A stretch of 28,003 nucleotides of DNA from a virus. Numbering within the stretch: position 1 is the first letter of the stretch; every line of letters begins with the position of its first letter. The notes beneath the pieces are model-generated. The model ran no database searches. It was given only the letters and a program-made list of their open reading frames with translations, and had not been told where the DNA came from. The position numbers and the translations under genes were made by a program. The stretch spans positions 1 through 28,003 of the IMG/VR virus record IMGVR_UViG_3300006919_000321; one strand, written 5' to 3'. This document shows positions 23,634-28,003 of the stretch, in pieces.

Positions 23634-23815
23634 TCAGATACCCCTTCCCCCCTATAAGGGGGTTTTATAGGTGTACCCTCAAGTATTAAATAATTTTCAT
23701 CATAAGAAACTTTTTGAACATTAAAGACATATCTTAGTCTTATTCGTTGTTCTGTTATTTGATTAATAATGAAATCTTTATTCGCTTTGTTCCTTACTAT
23801 CATTATCTTTTGCAT
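23630..23815 (-). CDS. small hypothetical protein, 61 aa
   Basis: A 61-aa basic protein (KIMIVRNKANKDFIINQITEQ and on), with beta-type hydrophobic patterning and no known motif. The last codons (TPIKPPYRGEG) are encoded by the GC-rich promoter-like site P1, so this region may serve two purposes. It overlaps the 78-aa gene upstream by 38 bp and the DUF3310 gene by 4 bp. Confidence 0.5.
   Translation of the reverse strand: MQKIMIVRNKANKDFIINQITEQRIRLRYVFNVQKVSYDENYLILEGTPIKPPYRGEGVSE
23647..23666 (-). promoter_or_regulatory. promoter-like site P1, early strand
   Basis: On the - strand the site reads AAAACCCCCTTATAGGGGGG. It differs at one of 20 bases from the site at 25922-25941, and its TTATAGGGGGG end resembles the start region of T7 promoters (CTATAGGGAGA). 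It also forms a CCCCC-TTATA-GGGGG hairpin. It lies just before the DUF3310 and SSB genes. It could be a promoter for the 709-aa RNA polymerase or, because of the hairpin, for an N4-type enzyme. Confidence 0.6.
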
Positions 23816-24014
23816 TCAATGATCCTTTTAACGCTGATATAAAACCATTTTCAGACATTATTAATCTATCTAACTTAATTTTAAGGGTAGAAGATTCATC
23901 TCTAATATCATTTATTTGTTTAATAAAGTATAATTCGTTAGAGTCTAAGCTATCTAACTCATATTCAACGTTATCAATAGTTATTGTTTTTGTTTTTTCC
24001 TCGTTTAAAACCAT
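23778..24014 (-). CDS. small conserved phage protein (DUF6447-like), 78 aa
   Basis: TITIDNVEYELDSLDSNELY followed by a helical stretch (INDIRDESSTLKIKLDRLIM and on to FISALKGSL) matches the layout of a small phage family that begins 'TITIDGKEYD.DSL' and continues with a coiled-coil-like helix. I believe this is DUF6447. Function is unknown. The end is polar and acidic. It overlaps the 56-aa membrane gene by 10 bp and the 61-aa gene by 38 bp. Confidence 0.65.
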   Translation of the reverse strand: MVLNEEKTKTITIDNVEYELDSLDSNELYFIKQINDIRDESSTLKIKLDRLIMSENGFISALKGSLNAKDNDSKEQSE

Positions 24015-24175
24015 CCTAGTTTACTCCCATTGTGTATAATAATAAAAAAGCAAGCAACCAAGTGAGTGAGTACCCAAAAGGTACGTAACATAGCGGCAAT
24101 ATCGCTTTCATAGTTTTCATTTGATATTTTACTCCCTATAGTTTTAGCCCATATTCTCCATGCTTTACTTTTCAT
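24005..24175 (-). CDS. single-pass membrane microprotein, 56 aa
   Basis: Translation from the ATG at 24175 gives 56 aa: a polar start with WAKTIGSKISNENYES, then one membrane helix (TFWVLTHLVACFFIIIHNG, about 32-50) and a short basic end. Similar small proteins (KIG.K...FW.L.H....FII) occur in marine podoviruses as far as I recall. It fills a 150-bp gap and overlaps both neighbours by about 10 bp. It may act on the host inner membrane. Confidence 0.7.
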   Translation of the reverse strand: MKSKAWRIWAKTIGSKISNENYESDIAAMLRTFWVLTHLVACFFIIIHNGSKLGWF

Positions 24176-24356
24176 AGTTCTTTCTTTGTATTTCTGTATA
24201 AGCTAGTCGAGATATTTCGTGTCGTTGTACACCAATATCTTCTAAGGTACTATCAGGTAGCTCATGTAGTTGACGTATTACTCGCCTAGTAGTTCGCCAA
24301 TCTACTATATACCTTATAAACCTTGTTAAATAATTTTCTAATGCTAGTTTTTTCAT
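24165..24356 (-). CDS. DUF1127 domain protein, 63 aa
   Basis: The pattern YIVDWRTTRRVIRQLHELPD then STLEDIGVQRHEISRLAY is the DUF1127 signature (W..R.TRR.L..L.D..L.DIG..R.eI), covering about residues 16-52. Such small Arg-rich proteins are common in alphaproteobacterial hosts, where some bind RNA and take part in small-RNA and stress regulation. A phage copy probably came from a host and may tune host RNA metabolism. It overlaps the genes on either side (11 bp and 1 bp), so it is a settled part of the operon. The family call is strong, the function inferred. Confidence 0.85.
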   Translation of the reverse strand: MKKLALENYLTRFIRYIVDWRTTRRVIRQLHELPDSTLEDIGVQRHEISRLAYTEIQRKNYEK

Positions 24357-24529
24357 TACATCTCCTTTATCTTTATTATTTCATCGCTTATTTCTTGTTC
24401 ACCATAAAGATTTACAACATAATCACTATAATTATTCCAAAAGTTATCTTCAGCTTCGTATCTATCCTTCGCTTTTAATTTTACTTTATATGCTCTTACT
24501 TCTTTAATTGTTAATTCAAACTCAGTCAT
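24356..24529 (-). CDS. small acidic hypothetical protein, 57 aa
   Basis: Translation from the ATG at 24529 gives 57 aa starting MTEFELTIKEVRAYKVKLKA, with a central YEAEDNFWNNYSDYVV. The layout (beta strand, then 'A.D..EAED.FWNNY') is similar to the 53-aa protein at 24979-25140 (ESEEEAIEDYYNN), so the two may be distant relatives. Its stop overlaps the DUF1127 start by one base; its ATG directly follows the TAA of the 92-aa gene. Confidence 0.7.
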   Translation of the reverse strand: MTEFELTIKEVRAYKVKLKAKDRYEAEDNFWNNYSDYVVNLYGEQEISDEIIKIKEM

Positions 24530-24808
24530 TTATAAAACCCTTTTACAGTTAAAATCTGCTTCATATATTCGTGTTTTACCTTTAACTTTCTCATAACACT
24601 CTACTATATCAGTAGTCTCTATCCATACTTTAGCACCACAAGATAGTGGTTTGTCTGGACTATAGACTATTTCTGTTATGCCATCTACTATTACTCTATC
24701 ACAATAAACATTTTCTTTGCCAGCTTTTACTGTGATAACAGGTTTACGCTCTCCATTCTTATTGTTCGAGCGAATAATGTGTTGATTAATATGTATTCTT
24801 TTAAGCAT
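24530..24808 (-). CDS. conserved phage hypothetical protein (HINQHIIRSN type), 92 aa
   Basis: The start RIHINQHIIRSNNKNGERKP and the end YSPDKPLSCGAKVWIETTD are strongly conserved in a small protein of marine phages, cyanophages among them, from memory. It looks like an all-beta protein with an N-terminal His/Asn-rich segment. Function is unknown. It overlaps the 58-aa gene upstream by 8 bp. Confidence 0.75.
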   Translation of the reverse strand: MLKRIHINQHIIRSNNKNGERKPVITVKAGKENVYCDRVIVDGITEIVYSPDKPLSCGAKVWIETTDIVECYEKVKGKTRIYEADFNCKRVL

Positions 24809-24977
24809 CTTTTGCCTTTCCGTACTGTATAGTTTTACCAGTACTTATTCTTTTCTTGTGAATAAATAATTGACTTGGTGGTTGTTCGTAATACTCTTTC
24901 TTCTCAAAGTTTATTACCTTATCAGTCATTAAGCGTAATACTTCTTTGTACTCTTCGACTGTCATTGATACGTCCAT
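24801..24977 (-). CDS. small basic hypothetical protein, 58 aa
   Basis: Translation from the ATG at 24977 gives 58 aa: an amphipathic helix (TVEEYKEVLRLMTDKVINFE) followed by a basic end (IHKKRISTGKTIQYGKAK). Not recognised. It lies 1 bp after the 53-aa gene and overlaps the 92-aa gene by 8 bp, filling what would otherwise be a 318-bp gap with the 53-aa gene. Confidence 0.65.
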   Translation of the reverse strand: MDVSMTVEEYKEVLRLMTDKVINFEKKEYYEQPPSQLFIHKKRISTGKTIQYGKAKDA

Positions 24978-24978
24978 C

Positions 24979-25140
24979 TTAATATTTTTCCACTTCTACT
25001 ACATAATTTTCTATTACTTTTTCACCATAAGGATGACCACTATTATTGTAGTAATCCTCAATAGCCTCTTCTTCACTTTCTGCTTCTACGTCTACATAAT
25101 AACCTATTTGTTCACTTATGAGTAGCCTATAAGTATTCAT
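24979..25140 (-). CDS. small acidic hypothetical protein, 53 aa
   Basis: Translation from the ATG at 25140 gives 53 aa: a strand (TYRLLISEQIGYYVDVEA), an acidic helix (ESEEEAIEDYYNN) and a second strand (KVIENYVVEVEKY). This alpha/beta layout matches many tiny phage proteins of unknown function and the 57-aa protein at 24356-24529. It overlaps the 103-aa gene by 14 bp. Confidence 0.68.
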   Translation of the reverse strand: MNTYRLLISEQIGYYVDVEAESEEEAIEDYYNNSGHPYGEKVIENYVVEVEKY

Positions 25141-25438
25141 CAATCAAATCCTTTCCGATTTGTTTTTCTAGTTGTTTATCTATGTCTGATATCTCTGATA
25201 TAAGAGAATCAGCTTTAGTGTGTGTAGACCCTATTAGGTTTTCAAATACAACATCGTCTTCTATTGAGTCTAACTGAGAGAATAAGTCAAAAGAGTGCAT
25301 TAGCGCACTCTCTATTCTTAAAAAGTCTCTAATCTGCATACTAGGAACTTCCTGTTTAAACCAGATATCCCACGACATATAATCAAAGGATTTACTATTT
25401 TTAAACTTAGCTCGTAGTTCGTCTATGCGGCTTGACAT
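25127..25438 (-). CDS. hypothetical protein, 103 aa
   Basis: I do not recognise this protein. It is 103 aa, acidic and mostly helical, with a central segment (SWDIWFKQEVPSMQIRDFLR) and a C-terminal coiled-coil-like stretch (LISEISDIDKQLEKQIGKDL). It overlaps the 78-aa gene upstream by 16 bp. Early-region location suggests a host-interaction role, without direct evidence. Confidence 0.62.
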   Translation of the reverse strand: MSSRIDELRAKFKNSKSFDYMSWDIWFKQEVPSMQIRDFLRIESALMHSFDLFSQLDSIEDDVVFENLIGSTHTKADSLISEISDIDKQLEKQIGKDLIDEYL

Positions 25439-25659
25439 AACCTTATTATCCTTTCTTTATGCTTAGCGTAATTTTTGGAATATTTATCATACACAATTGT
25501 ATCATTTGTTAGTCTATCTGAGAATAAGACTACAACGTCTCTTGTTTTGTTGTATAACCATATTGCACTATCAGTATGATAAACATATACGTTTCGACTA
25601 TCCGTTCCATAGTTCATAAAGAACTTAAAGTGATTATTGTATATAAAACGTTTACTCAT
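25423..25659 (-). CDS. hypothetical protein, 78 aa
   Basis: A 78-aa Tyr/Asn-rich protein, probably mostly beta in its first two thirds (VYVYHTDSAIWLYNKTRDVV and on), with a basic helical end (YAKHKERIIRLCQAA). No family recognised. It starts within the stop of the 75-aa gene (4-bp ATGA overlap) and so is coupled to it. Confidence 0.62.
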   Translation of the reverse strand: MSKRFIYNNHFKFFMNYGTDSRNVYVYHTDSAIWLYNKTRDVVVLFSDRLTNDTIVYDKYSKNYAKHKERIIRLCQAA

Positions 25660-25883
25660 TCTATCTCACCTTCCTCATATCTTAGTTGTTCTCTTATATA
25701 TTCTTCTTCCCAATCTCTAGTTTGTTCTACTGATCCTTCTATAATATCGTTCTTTATAAGAGCCTTATATACGTCTTTAGGTGCATCTTTAATTAGCTCT
25801 TCAGCGTAATCGTAGTTATCCTCACGATACGCCTTAAGGATATTACTTTCGTAGTACCCGTAGATAGCTGGTGTTCTCTTCAT
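25656..25883 (-). CDS. hypothetical protein, 75 aa
   Basis: A 75-aa very acidic, Tyr-rich helical protein (YREDNYDYAEELIKDAPKDV and on). No family recognised; the charge pattern would suit a small inhibitor or DNA mimic, but that is speculation. It is the first gene after the promoter-like site P2 (25922-25942), has AGAAAGGACA upstream, and so probably heads a transcription unit. Confidence 0.65.
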   Translation of the reverse strand: MKRTPAIYGYYESNILKAYREDNYDYAEELIKDAPKDVYKALIKNDIIEGSVEQTRDWEEEYIREQLRYEEGEIE

Positions 25884-25921
25884 AGTATTGTCCTTTCTGT
25901 TTTCTTATAGGTATATATCAA

Positions 25922-25942
25922 CCCCCCTATAAGGGTGTTTTT
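25922..25942 (-). promoter_or_regulatory. promoter-like site P2, early strand
   Basis: On the - strand it reads AAAACACCCTTATAGGGGGG, with one extra A before it; 19 of 20 bases match site P1. Unlike P1 it lies in a true gap (25884-25959) and points at the 75-aa gene 39 bp away, ideal for a phage promoter with transcription starting in the G run. Similarity of TATAGGG to the T7 promoter start region supports this. Confidence 0.65.
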
Positions 25943-25959
25943 AGGAAGTTTCGTCAGTA

Positions 25960-26304
25960 CTATACGATCTCTATGTGTTTTTCAAGATAATACGGATCAG
26001 CGTCTACAATCTCTCTATAGAAATCAATGTATATTGTGACTTCTAAATATTTATCAGTTTTAATTAAAGACACTCCTTCTTCACCACGTTCATTAACTAC
26101 AAGGTTGAAATCAACAGATATTTCATCTATTTTCATTCTAACATCACCACTAATAATATCAGTCTTCTCGTAATAGTGTCTTATTACGAAATGTTCATCA
26201 CTCTCATCCCAGATATCCCAGTTGAGGCTATTTAAGTTATCGTCTATGAATTCTATGTTATAGTATATAGACTTCTCTTCTATTTGTAGGTATTTGATTT
26301 CCAT
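25960..26304 (-). CDS. acidic hypothetical protein, 114 aa
   Basis: I do not recognise this protein. It is 114 aa, strongly acidic and predicted by its alternating hydrophobic pattern to be mostly beta (IKYLQIEEKSIYYNIEFIDD, KYLEVTIYIDFYREI). The start has AGAAAGGACTACATA upstream. It is the first gene downstream of the repeat-rich noncoding region, so its expression may be controlled from there. An acidic beta protein of this kind could mimic DNA, but there is no proof. Confidence 0.65.
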   Translation of the reverse strand: MEIKYLQIEEKSIYYNIEFIDDNLNSLNWDIWDESDEHFVIRHYYEKTDIISGDVRMKIDEISVDFNLVVNERGEEGVSLIKTDKYLEVTIYIDFYREIVDADPYYLEKHIEIV

Positions 26305-26407
26305 TATGTAGTCCTTTCTATTCTATATTTTTTAAGTTCATATTTTAATACACTCAAAAGTACATTCTCAGTAACATTCCCACGTAAACTACTCACCTTT
26401 ACCTAAT

Positions 26408-26455
26408 AATACCAAAGTGGTCCTATTAATAGTACCAAAGTGTTACTATTAAATA
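26408..26455. repeat. tandem 23-bp repeats, cluster 1
   Basis: Two units start at 26411 and 26434 (each ACCAAAGTG...CTATTAA), 23 bp apart. The first contains the perfect palindrome CTATTAATAG at 26423-26432. The 23 bp at 26411-26433 recur exactly at 26518-26540. Confidence 0.85.
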
Positions 26456-26514
26456 CTTTTAATAACTTACTACGGTAAGAGGTCTCAGTGTTTACTGTAA
26501 GTATTACTATAAAT

Positions 26515-26560
26515 AGTACCAAAGTGGTCCTATTAATAGTCTCAAAGTAGTTTTATTTAA
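26515..26560. repeat. tandem 23-bp repeats, cluster 2
   Basis: The exact copy of the first unit lies at 26518-26540 with its palindrome at 26530-26539. A degenerate unit (CTCAAAGTAG...TTATTTAA) starts 23 bp later at 26541. Cluster spacing is 107 bp. Confidence 0.85.
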
Positions 26561-26635
26561 TTACAACTTTTTGTATATTAAAAAGAATCTAAATACTAGT
26601 ATTAAAAATACTATTAAGCCTATAATAATAGCCAT
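26561..26635 (-). CDS. 24-aa membrane peptide
   Basis: Translation from the ATG at 26635 gives 24 aa that are almost all hydrophobic (AIIIGLIVFLILVFRFFLIY) and end in KKL, a clear single membrane helix with a basic end. Its ATG overlaps the stop of the 73-aa gene by one base (TAATG), so it can be translated by coupling, but no separate ribosome-binding site is seen. Possibly real, possibly a chance frame. Confidence 0.4.
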   Translation of the reverse strand: MAIIIGLIVFLILVFRFFLIYKKL

Positions 26636-26856
26636 TATTTGTATATCTTACTATTTAATATACGATCGACTATTCTTCTAAGAGCTTCATTAATAATATC
26701 ATTTTCTACTATATCAAAGTCCTCTAGTGTTCTACCATCTGATAACCAATCGTTGTATTGTCTTTCAGTAAAGTTCATAGAAAATTCTTCAGATGCATTA
26801 TTAAGTGCATCATCAAGTATTTCTACAAGATCATTTATTTCTTTATCGATATTCAT
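26635..26856 (-). CDS. small acidic hypothetical protein, 73 aa
   Basis: A 73-aa acidic helical protein (DKEINDLVEILDDALNNASE and on to ALRRIVDRILNSKIYK). No family recognised. Its ATG overlaps the stop of the 55-aa gene (ATGA), so the two and the 24-aa peptide form a small coupled set behind leader 27046-27088. Confidence 0.63.
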   Translation of the reverse strand: MNIDKEINDLVEILDDALNNASEEFSMNFTERQYNDWLSDGRTLEDFDIVENDIINEALRRIVDRILNSKIYK

Positions 26857-27020
26857 GCTCCAGTTCTCCTTCTGCTTTCGATAAGTTCTAGTTGTTGATA
26901 TTCTTCTTCATCCCATGTCTCAGGAATTCTGAGTGTGCGATCTTGAAGTTCAGCCGAGATAGCTTCATGTAGCTCGGTTAAAGATGTTGTACTCATATTG
27001 AGTATATCTGTTATGTCCAT
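26853..27020 (-). CDS. small hypothetical protein, 55 aa
   Basis: Translation from the ATG at 27020 gives 55 aa starting MDITDILNMSTTSLTELHEA and ending in EEEYQQLELIESRRRTGA: acidic helices with a basic tail. It has a strong AGAAAGGA ribosome-binding site and follows the structured leader at 27046-27088 by 25 nt. Not recognised. Confidence 0.7.
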   Translation of the reverse strand: MDITDILNMSTTSLTELHEAISAELQDRTLRIPETWDEEEYQQLELIESRRRTGA

Positions 27021-27045
27021 GATATTTCCTTTCTTTTTTCATGGT

Positions 27046-27088
27046 AGGACTTAAGTGTCCTCTAGGAGAGACTCTTTCGAATCTCCCC
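27046..27088 (-). promoter_or_regulatory. structured double-hairpin leader, copy 1
   Basis: In the - strand RNA a 10-bp stem with a GAAA loop (27065-27088) is followed after 3 nt by a 5-bp stem AGGAC/GTCCT with a 6-nt loop (27046-27061). The first stem has two G.U pairs that would be mismatches on the + strand. It ends 25 nt before the 55-aa gene. A near-identical copy lies before the SSB gene (27591-27633). Confidence 0.8.
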
Positions 27089-27098
27089 ATGAGGCTAC

Positions 27099-27566
27099 TT
27101 AGAAGTCAGCTTTGGCTTCTTCTGCAGCTTGACCTGTACCTATGATATCAAAATCAATAGAACTTTCTTCTTTATATTCTATGAACTCCGTAACCTGTAC
27201 CGCAACCAATATTGTCTTAGTACCAGATTTACCAGCTACATTCCAATCATATTGATATACAATAATATTACCTTTAGAACCATTACCTATCTTTCCTTCT
27301 AATGGTCTTTTAACTTCGTCTACAACACGTACAGGAGTTTCTTGTCCCTTAGCATTAGTAGGCTTTCTGGTTATGTTAATAGAAAACGAACCATCGTCTT
27401 GTGGCTTTACTTTACCATAAGCTGACATTTCCTTAACTCGTTTCTTCGGGAATCTAACCTGAAGATCGTAGATAGTAGTGCCAAATGGTGTTTCTACTGG
27501 TTTATCCAACTTTGCCCAGAAGAAAGTTAAGTCACGTAGGATGGTTGTTTGATTTTCGTTTGCCAT
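27099..27566 (-). CDS. T7 gp2.5-like single-stranded DNA-binding protein, copy 2, 155 aa
   Basis: KIGNGSKGNIIVYQYDWNVA then VAVQVTEFIEY matches T7 gp2.5 (IGGGSKLKVKYSLVPYKWN) better than copy 1 does. It ends EEAKADF, with a milder acidic tail and a terminal Phe. It shares with copy 1 the pattern RD..(L/F)..WAK...PV..PFGT and the IGNGS core, so they are paralogues, though the tails differ. It is flanked on both sides by double-hairpin leaders and has TGAAAGGAAA upstream. It coats ssDNA and probably recruits replisome partners through its tail. Confidence 0.85.
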   Translation of the reverse strand: MANENQTTILRDLTFFWAKLDKPVETPFGTTIYDLQVRFPKKRVKEMSAYGKVKPQDDGSFSINITRKPTNAKGQETPVRVVDEVKRPLEGKIGNGSKGNIIVYQYDWNVAGKSGTKTILVAVQVTEFIEYKEESSIDFDIIGTGQAAEEAKADF

Positions 27567-27590
27567 GTTATTTTCCTTTCATAGCGTTAT

Positions 27591-27633
27591 AGGACAGGAT
27601 TGTCCTTTAAGAGAGACCCGTTAGGATCTCCCT
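27591..27633 (-). promoter_or_regulatory. structured double-hairpin leader, copy 2
   Basis: It has the same layout as copy 1: a 10-bp stem with a TAAC loop (27610-27633), 3 nt, and AGGAC/GTCCT with a 6-nt loop (27591-27606), ending 24 nt before the SSB ATG. Two stem pairs differ from copy 1 by compensatory changes (U-A to C-G and G-C to A-U), and the two G.U pairs are kept. Conservation of structure over sequence indicates a functional RNA element. Confidence 0.8.
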
Positions 27634-27639
27634 AGAAGG

Positions 27640-27720
27640 CTAATCCGCTAGCAATGCTAACAGTATTGCAGTTATCATAAAACTGTAAGATACTATGTGT
27701 ACTATTAAATCTACCGACAT
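27640..27720 (-). CDS. 26-aa membrane peptide
   Basis: Translation from the ATG at 27720 gives MSVDLIVHIVSYSFMITAIL plus LALLAD, a single hydrophobic helix. AAAGGAG lies upstream at slightly long spacing and the start overlaps the end of the zinc-ribbon gene by 10 bp. It may be a membrane-acting early peptide. Confidence 0.5.
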   Translation of the reverse strand: MSVDLIVHIVSYSFMITAILLALLAD

Positions 27721-27830
27721 TTGTATTTATGCTCCTTTAACCAACATAAAGCACATAACCACCAACTGGAATAGTTAGTAACTACAGCTTTATCTTTACA
27801 ACGATCACACTTAATCGAATCCATAACCAT
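27711..27830 (-). CDS. zinc-ribbon microprotein, 39 aa
   Basis: Translation from the ATG at 27830 gives 39 aa with IKCDRCKDK and WLCALCWLKEHKYKC: two Cys pairs forming a likely zinc ribbon. The ribosome-binding site AGGAGGAG is the strongest in the early block. Function unknown. It follows the partial gene at the window edge and overlaps the 26-aa peptide gene. Confidence 0.68.
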   Translation of the reverse strand: MVMDSIKCDRCKDKAVVTNYSSWWLCALCWLKEHKYKCR

Positions 27831-27837
27831 TCTCCTC

Positions 27838-28003
27838 CTAATGTCTTAAATCAGTACGACCTCGACCTATTATAGATATCCTATCTAATCCACTTTTGTC
27901 ATATTGAATAGCGTCTAACTTTTCCGCTAATTCTCTTTGTATAGATTTTTCTCGGTACTCTTCTATACGTTCATTGACAAGGTCTATTTTATCTAACCTA
28001 AGT
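27838..28003 (-). CDS. C-terminal part of a gene entering from the right edge (partial)
   Basis: An open frame of 54 codons runs from the window end to a TAG at 27838-27840. It is highly charged and helical (DKIDLVNERIEEYREKSIQR and on), with a basic end (GRGRTDLRH). The start lies outside the window and no family can be named. Its stop is part of the next gene's ribosome-binding region. Confidence 0.65.
   Translation of the reverse strand, partial: LRLDKIDLVNERIEEYREKSIQRELAEKLDAIQYDKSGLDRISIIGRGRTDLRH

Larger units (their letters stand above)
26305..26560. other. 256-bp noncoding region, possible origin or control region
   Basis: This is the only stretch over 200 bp in the early block with no plausible gene on either strand. 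It is very AT-rich, holds two clusters of 23-bp repeats, and between them carries CTTAC/GTAAG inverted repeats (around 26466-26505). In T7 the primary origin is an AT-rich gap with tandem promoters in the early region, so an origin or a multi-site control region is plausible. Confidence 0.5.

Noticed and set aside
24131-24141. CTATAGGGAGT on the - strand, almost the T7 promoter start
   Set aside because: It lies inside the 56-aa membrane protein and encodes the family-typical KTIGSK, the upstream bases do not match the other promoter-like sites, and there is no gap.
26408-26560. Short CRISPR-like array
   Set aside because: Units are directly tandem with a 23-bp period and no unique spacers of regular length; the pattern fits iterons or operators instead.
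1-28003. tRNA genes, integrase or attachment sites
   Set aside because: No cloverleaf-like sequence, integrase motif or obvious core repeat was seen by eye; absence is not proven without a search.

Overview
The window is about 28 kb of a tailed, podovirus-like phage genome, very AT-rich and densely packed, with both ends open. Two gene blocks run towards each other and meet at a bidirectional terminator at about 13.09-13.12 kb. T7 DNA polymerase, T7 primase-helicase, gp6-type exonuclease, gp2.5-type SSB and a T7-like RNA polymerase place it in the wider T7 supergroup. The convergent layout differs from classical T7 phages, whose genes all lie on one strand. A DUF1127 protein (a mainly proteobacterial, notably alphaproteobacterial, family) and the very AT-rich marine-type gene set suggest an alphaproteobacterial host, perhaps SAR11-like. 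That host call is inference.

Left block (1-13075, + strand, late/virion genes): three small genes, including a T7 gp13-like GNAT-fold candidate; two Ala/Gly-rich putative core/ejection proteins; a 1015-aa protein with a lytic transglycosylase domain; a 1409-aa ejection protein that begins with a staphylococcal-nuclease-like domain; a 1159-aa protein; and an 82-aa protein. The 1159-aa protein carries, in order and with sensible spacing, the four signature motifs of single-subunit RNA polymerases (SVGR, DGKQNG, R-x3-R-x7-YG, PVHD). Its position among ejection proteins suggests an N4-like virion-packaged RNA polymerase. This is the most interesting observation in the window.

Right block (13132-28003, - strand, read leftwards; early/middle genes): from the right edge come tiny zinc-ribbon and membrane peptides, an SSB, a noncoding region with 23-bp repeats, about a dozen small proteins of mostly unknown function, a second SSB, a DUF3310 protein, a nucleoside deoxyribosyltransferase-like protein, DNA polymerase, exonuclease, a GIY-YIG nuclease-like protein, primase-helicase, a dCMP deaminase-like protein and finally a 709-aa T7-like RNA polymerase. 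The RNA polymerase is therefore the last gene of its block, the reverse of T7. That would fit a cascade in which a packaged polymerase (the 1159-aa protein) or the host enzyme reads the early block, and the 709-aa enzyme then takes over.

Non-coding signals: three 20-bp promoter-like sites (AAAACNCCCTTAWAGGGG core), two on the - strand and one on the + strand just before the 1159-aa gene; two near-identical double-hairpin leaders with compensatory base changes, each 24-25 nt upstream of a start codon around the right-hand SSB gene; single stem-loops just upstream of the 1409-aa and 1159-aa genes; and two clusters of tandem 23-bp repeats with a CTATTAATAG core in the only sizeable noncoding gap. 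Ten short genes (24-58 aa) that a 60-aa cutoff would miss, one of them cut by the right edge, are described from direct translation.
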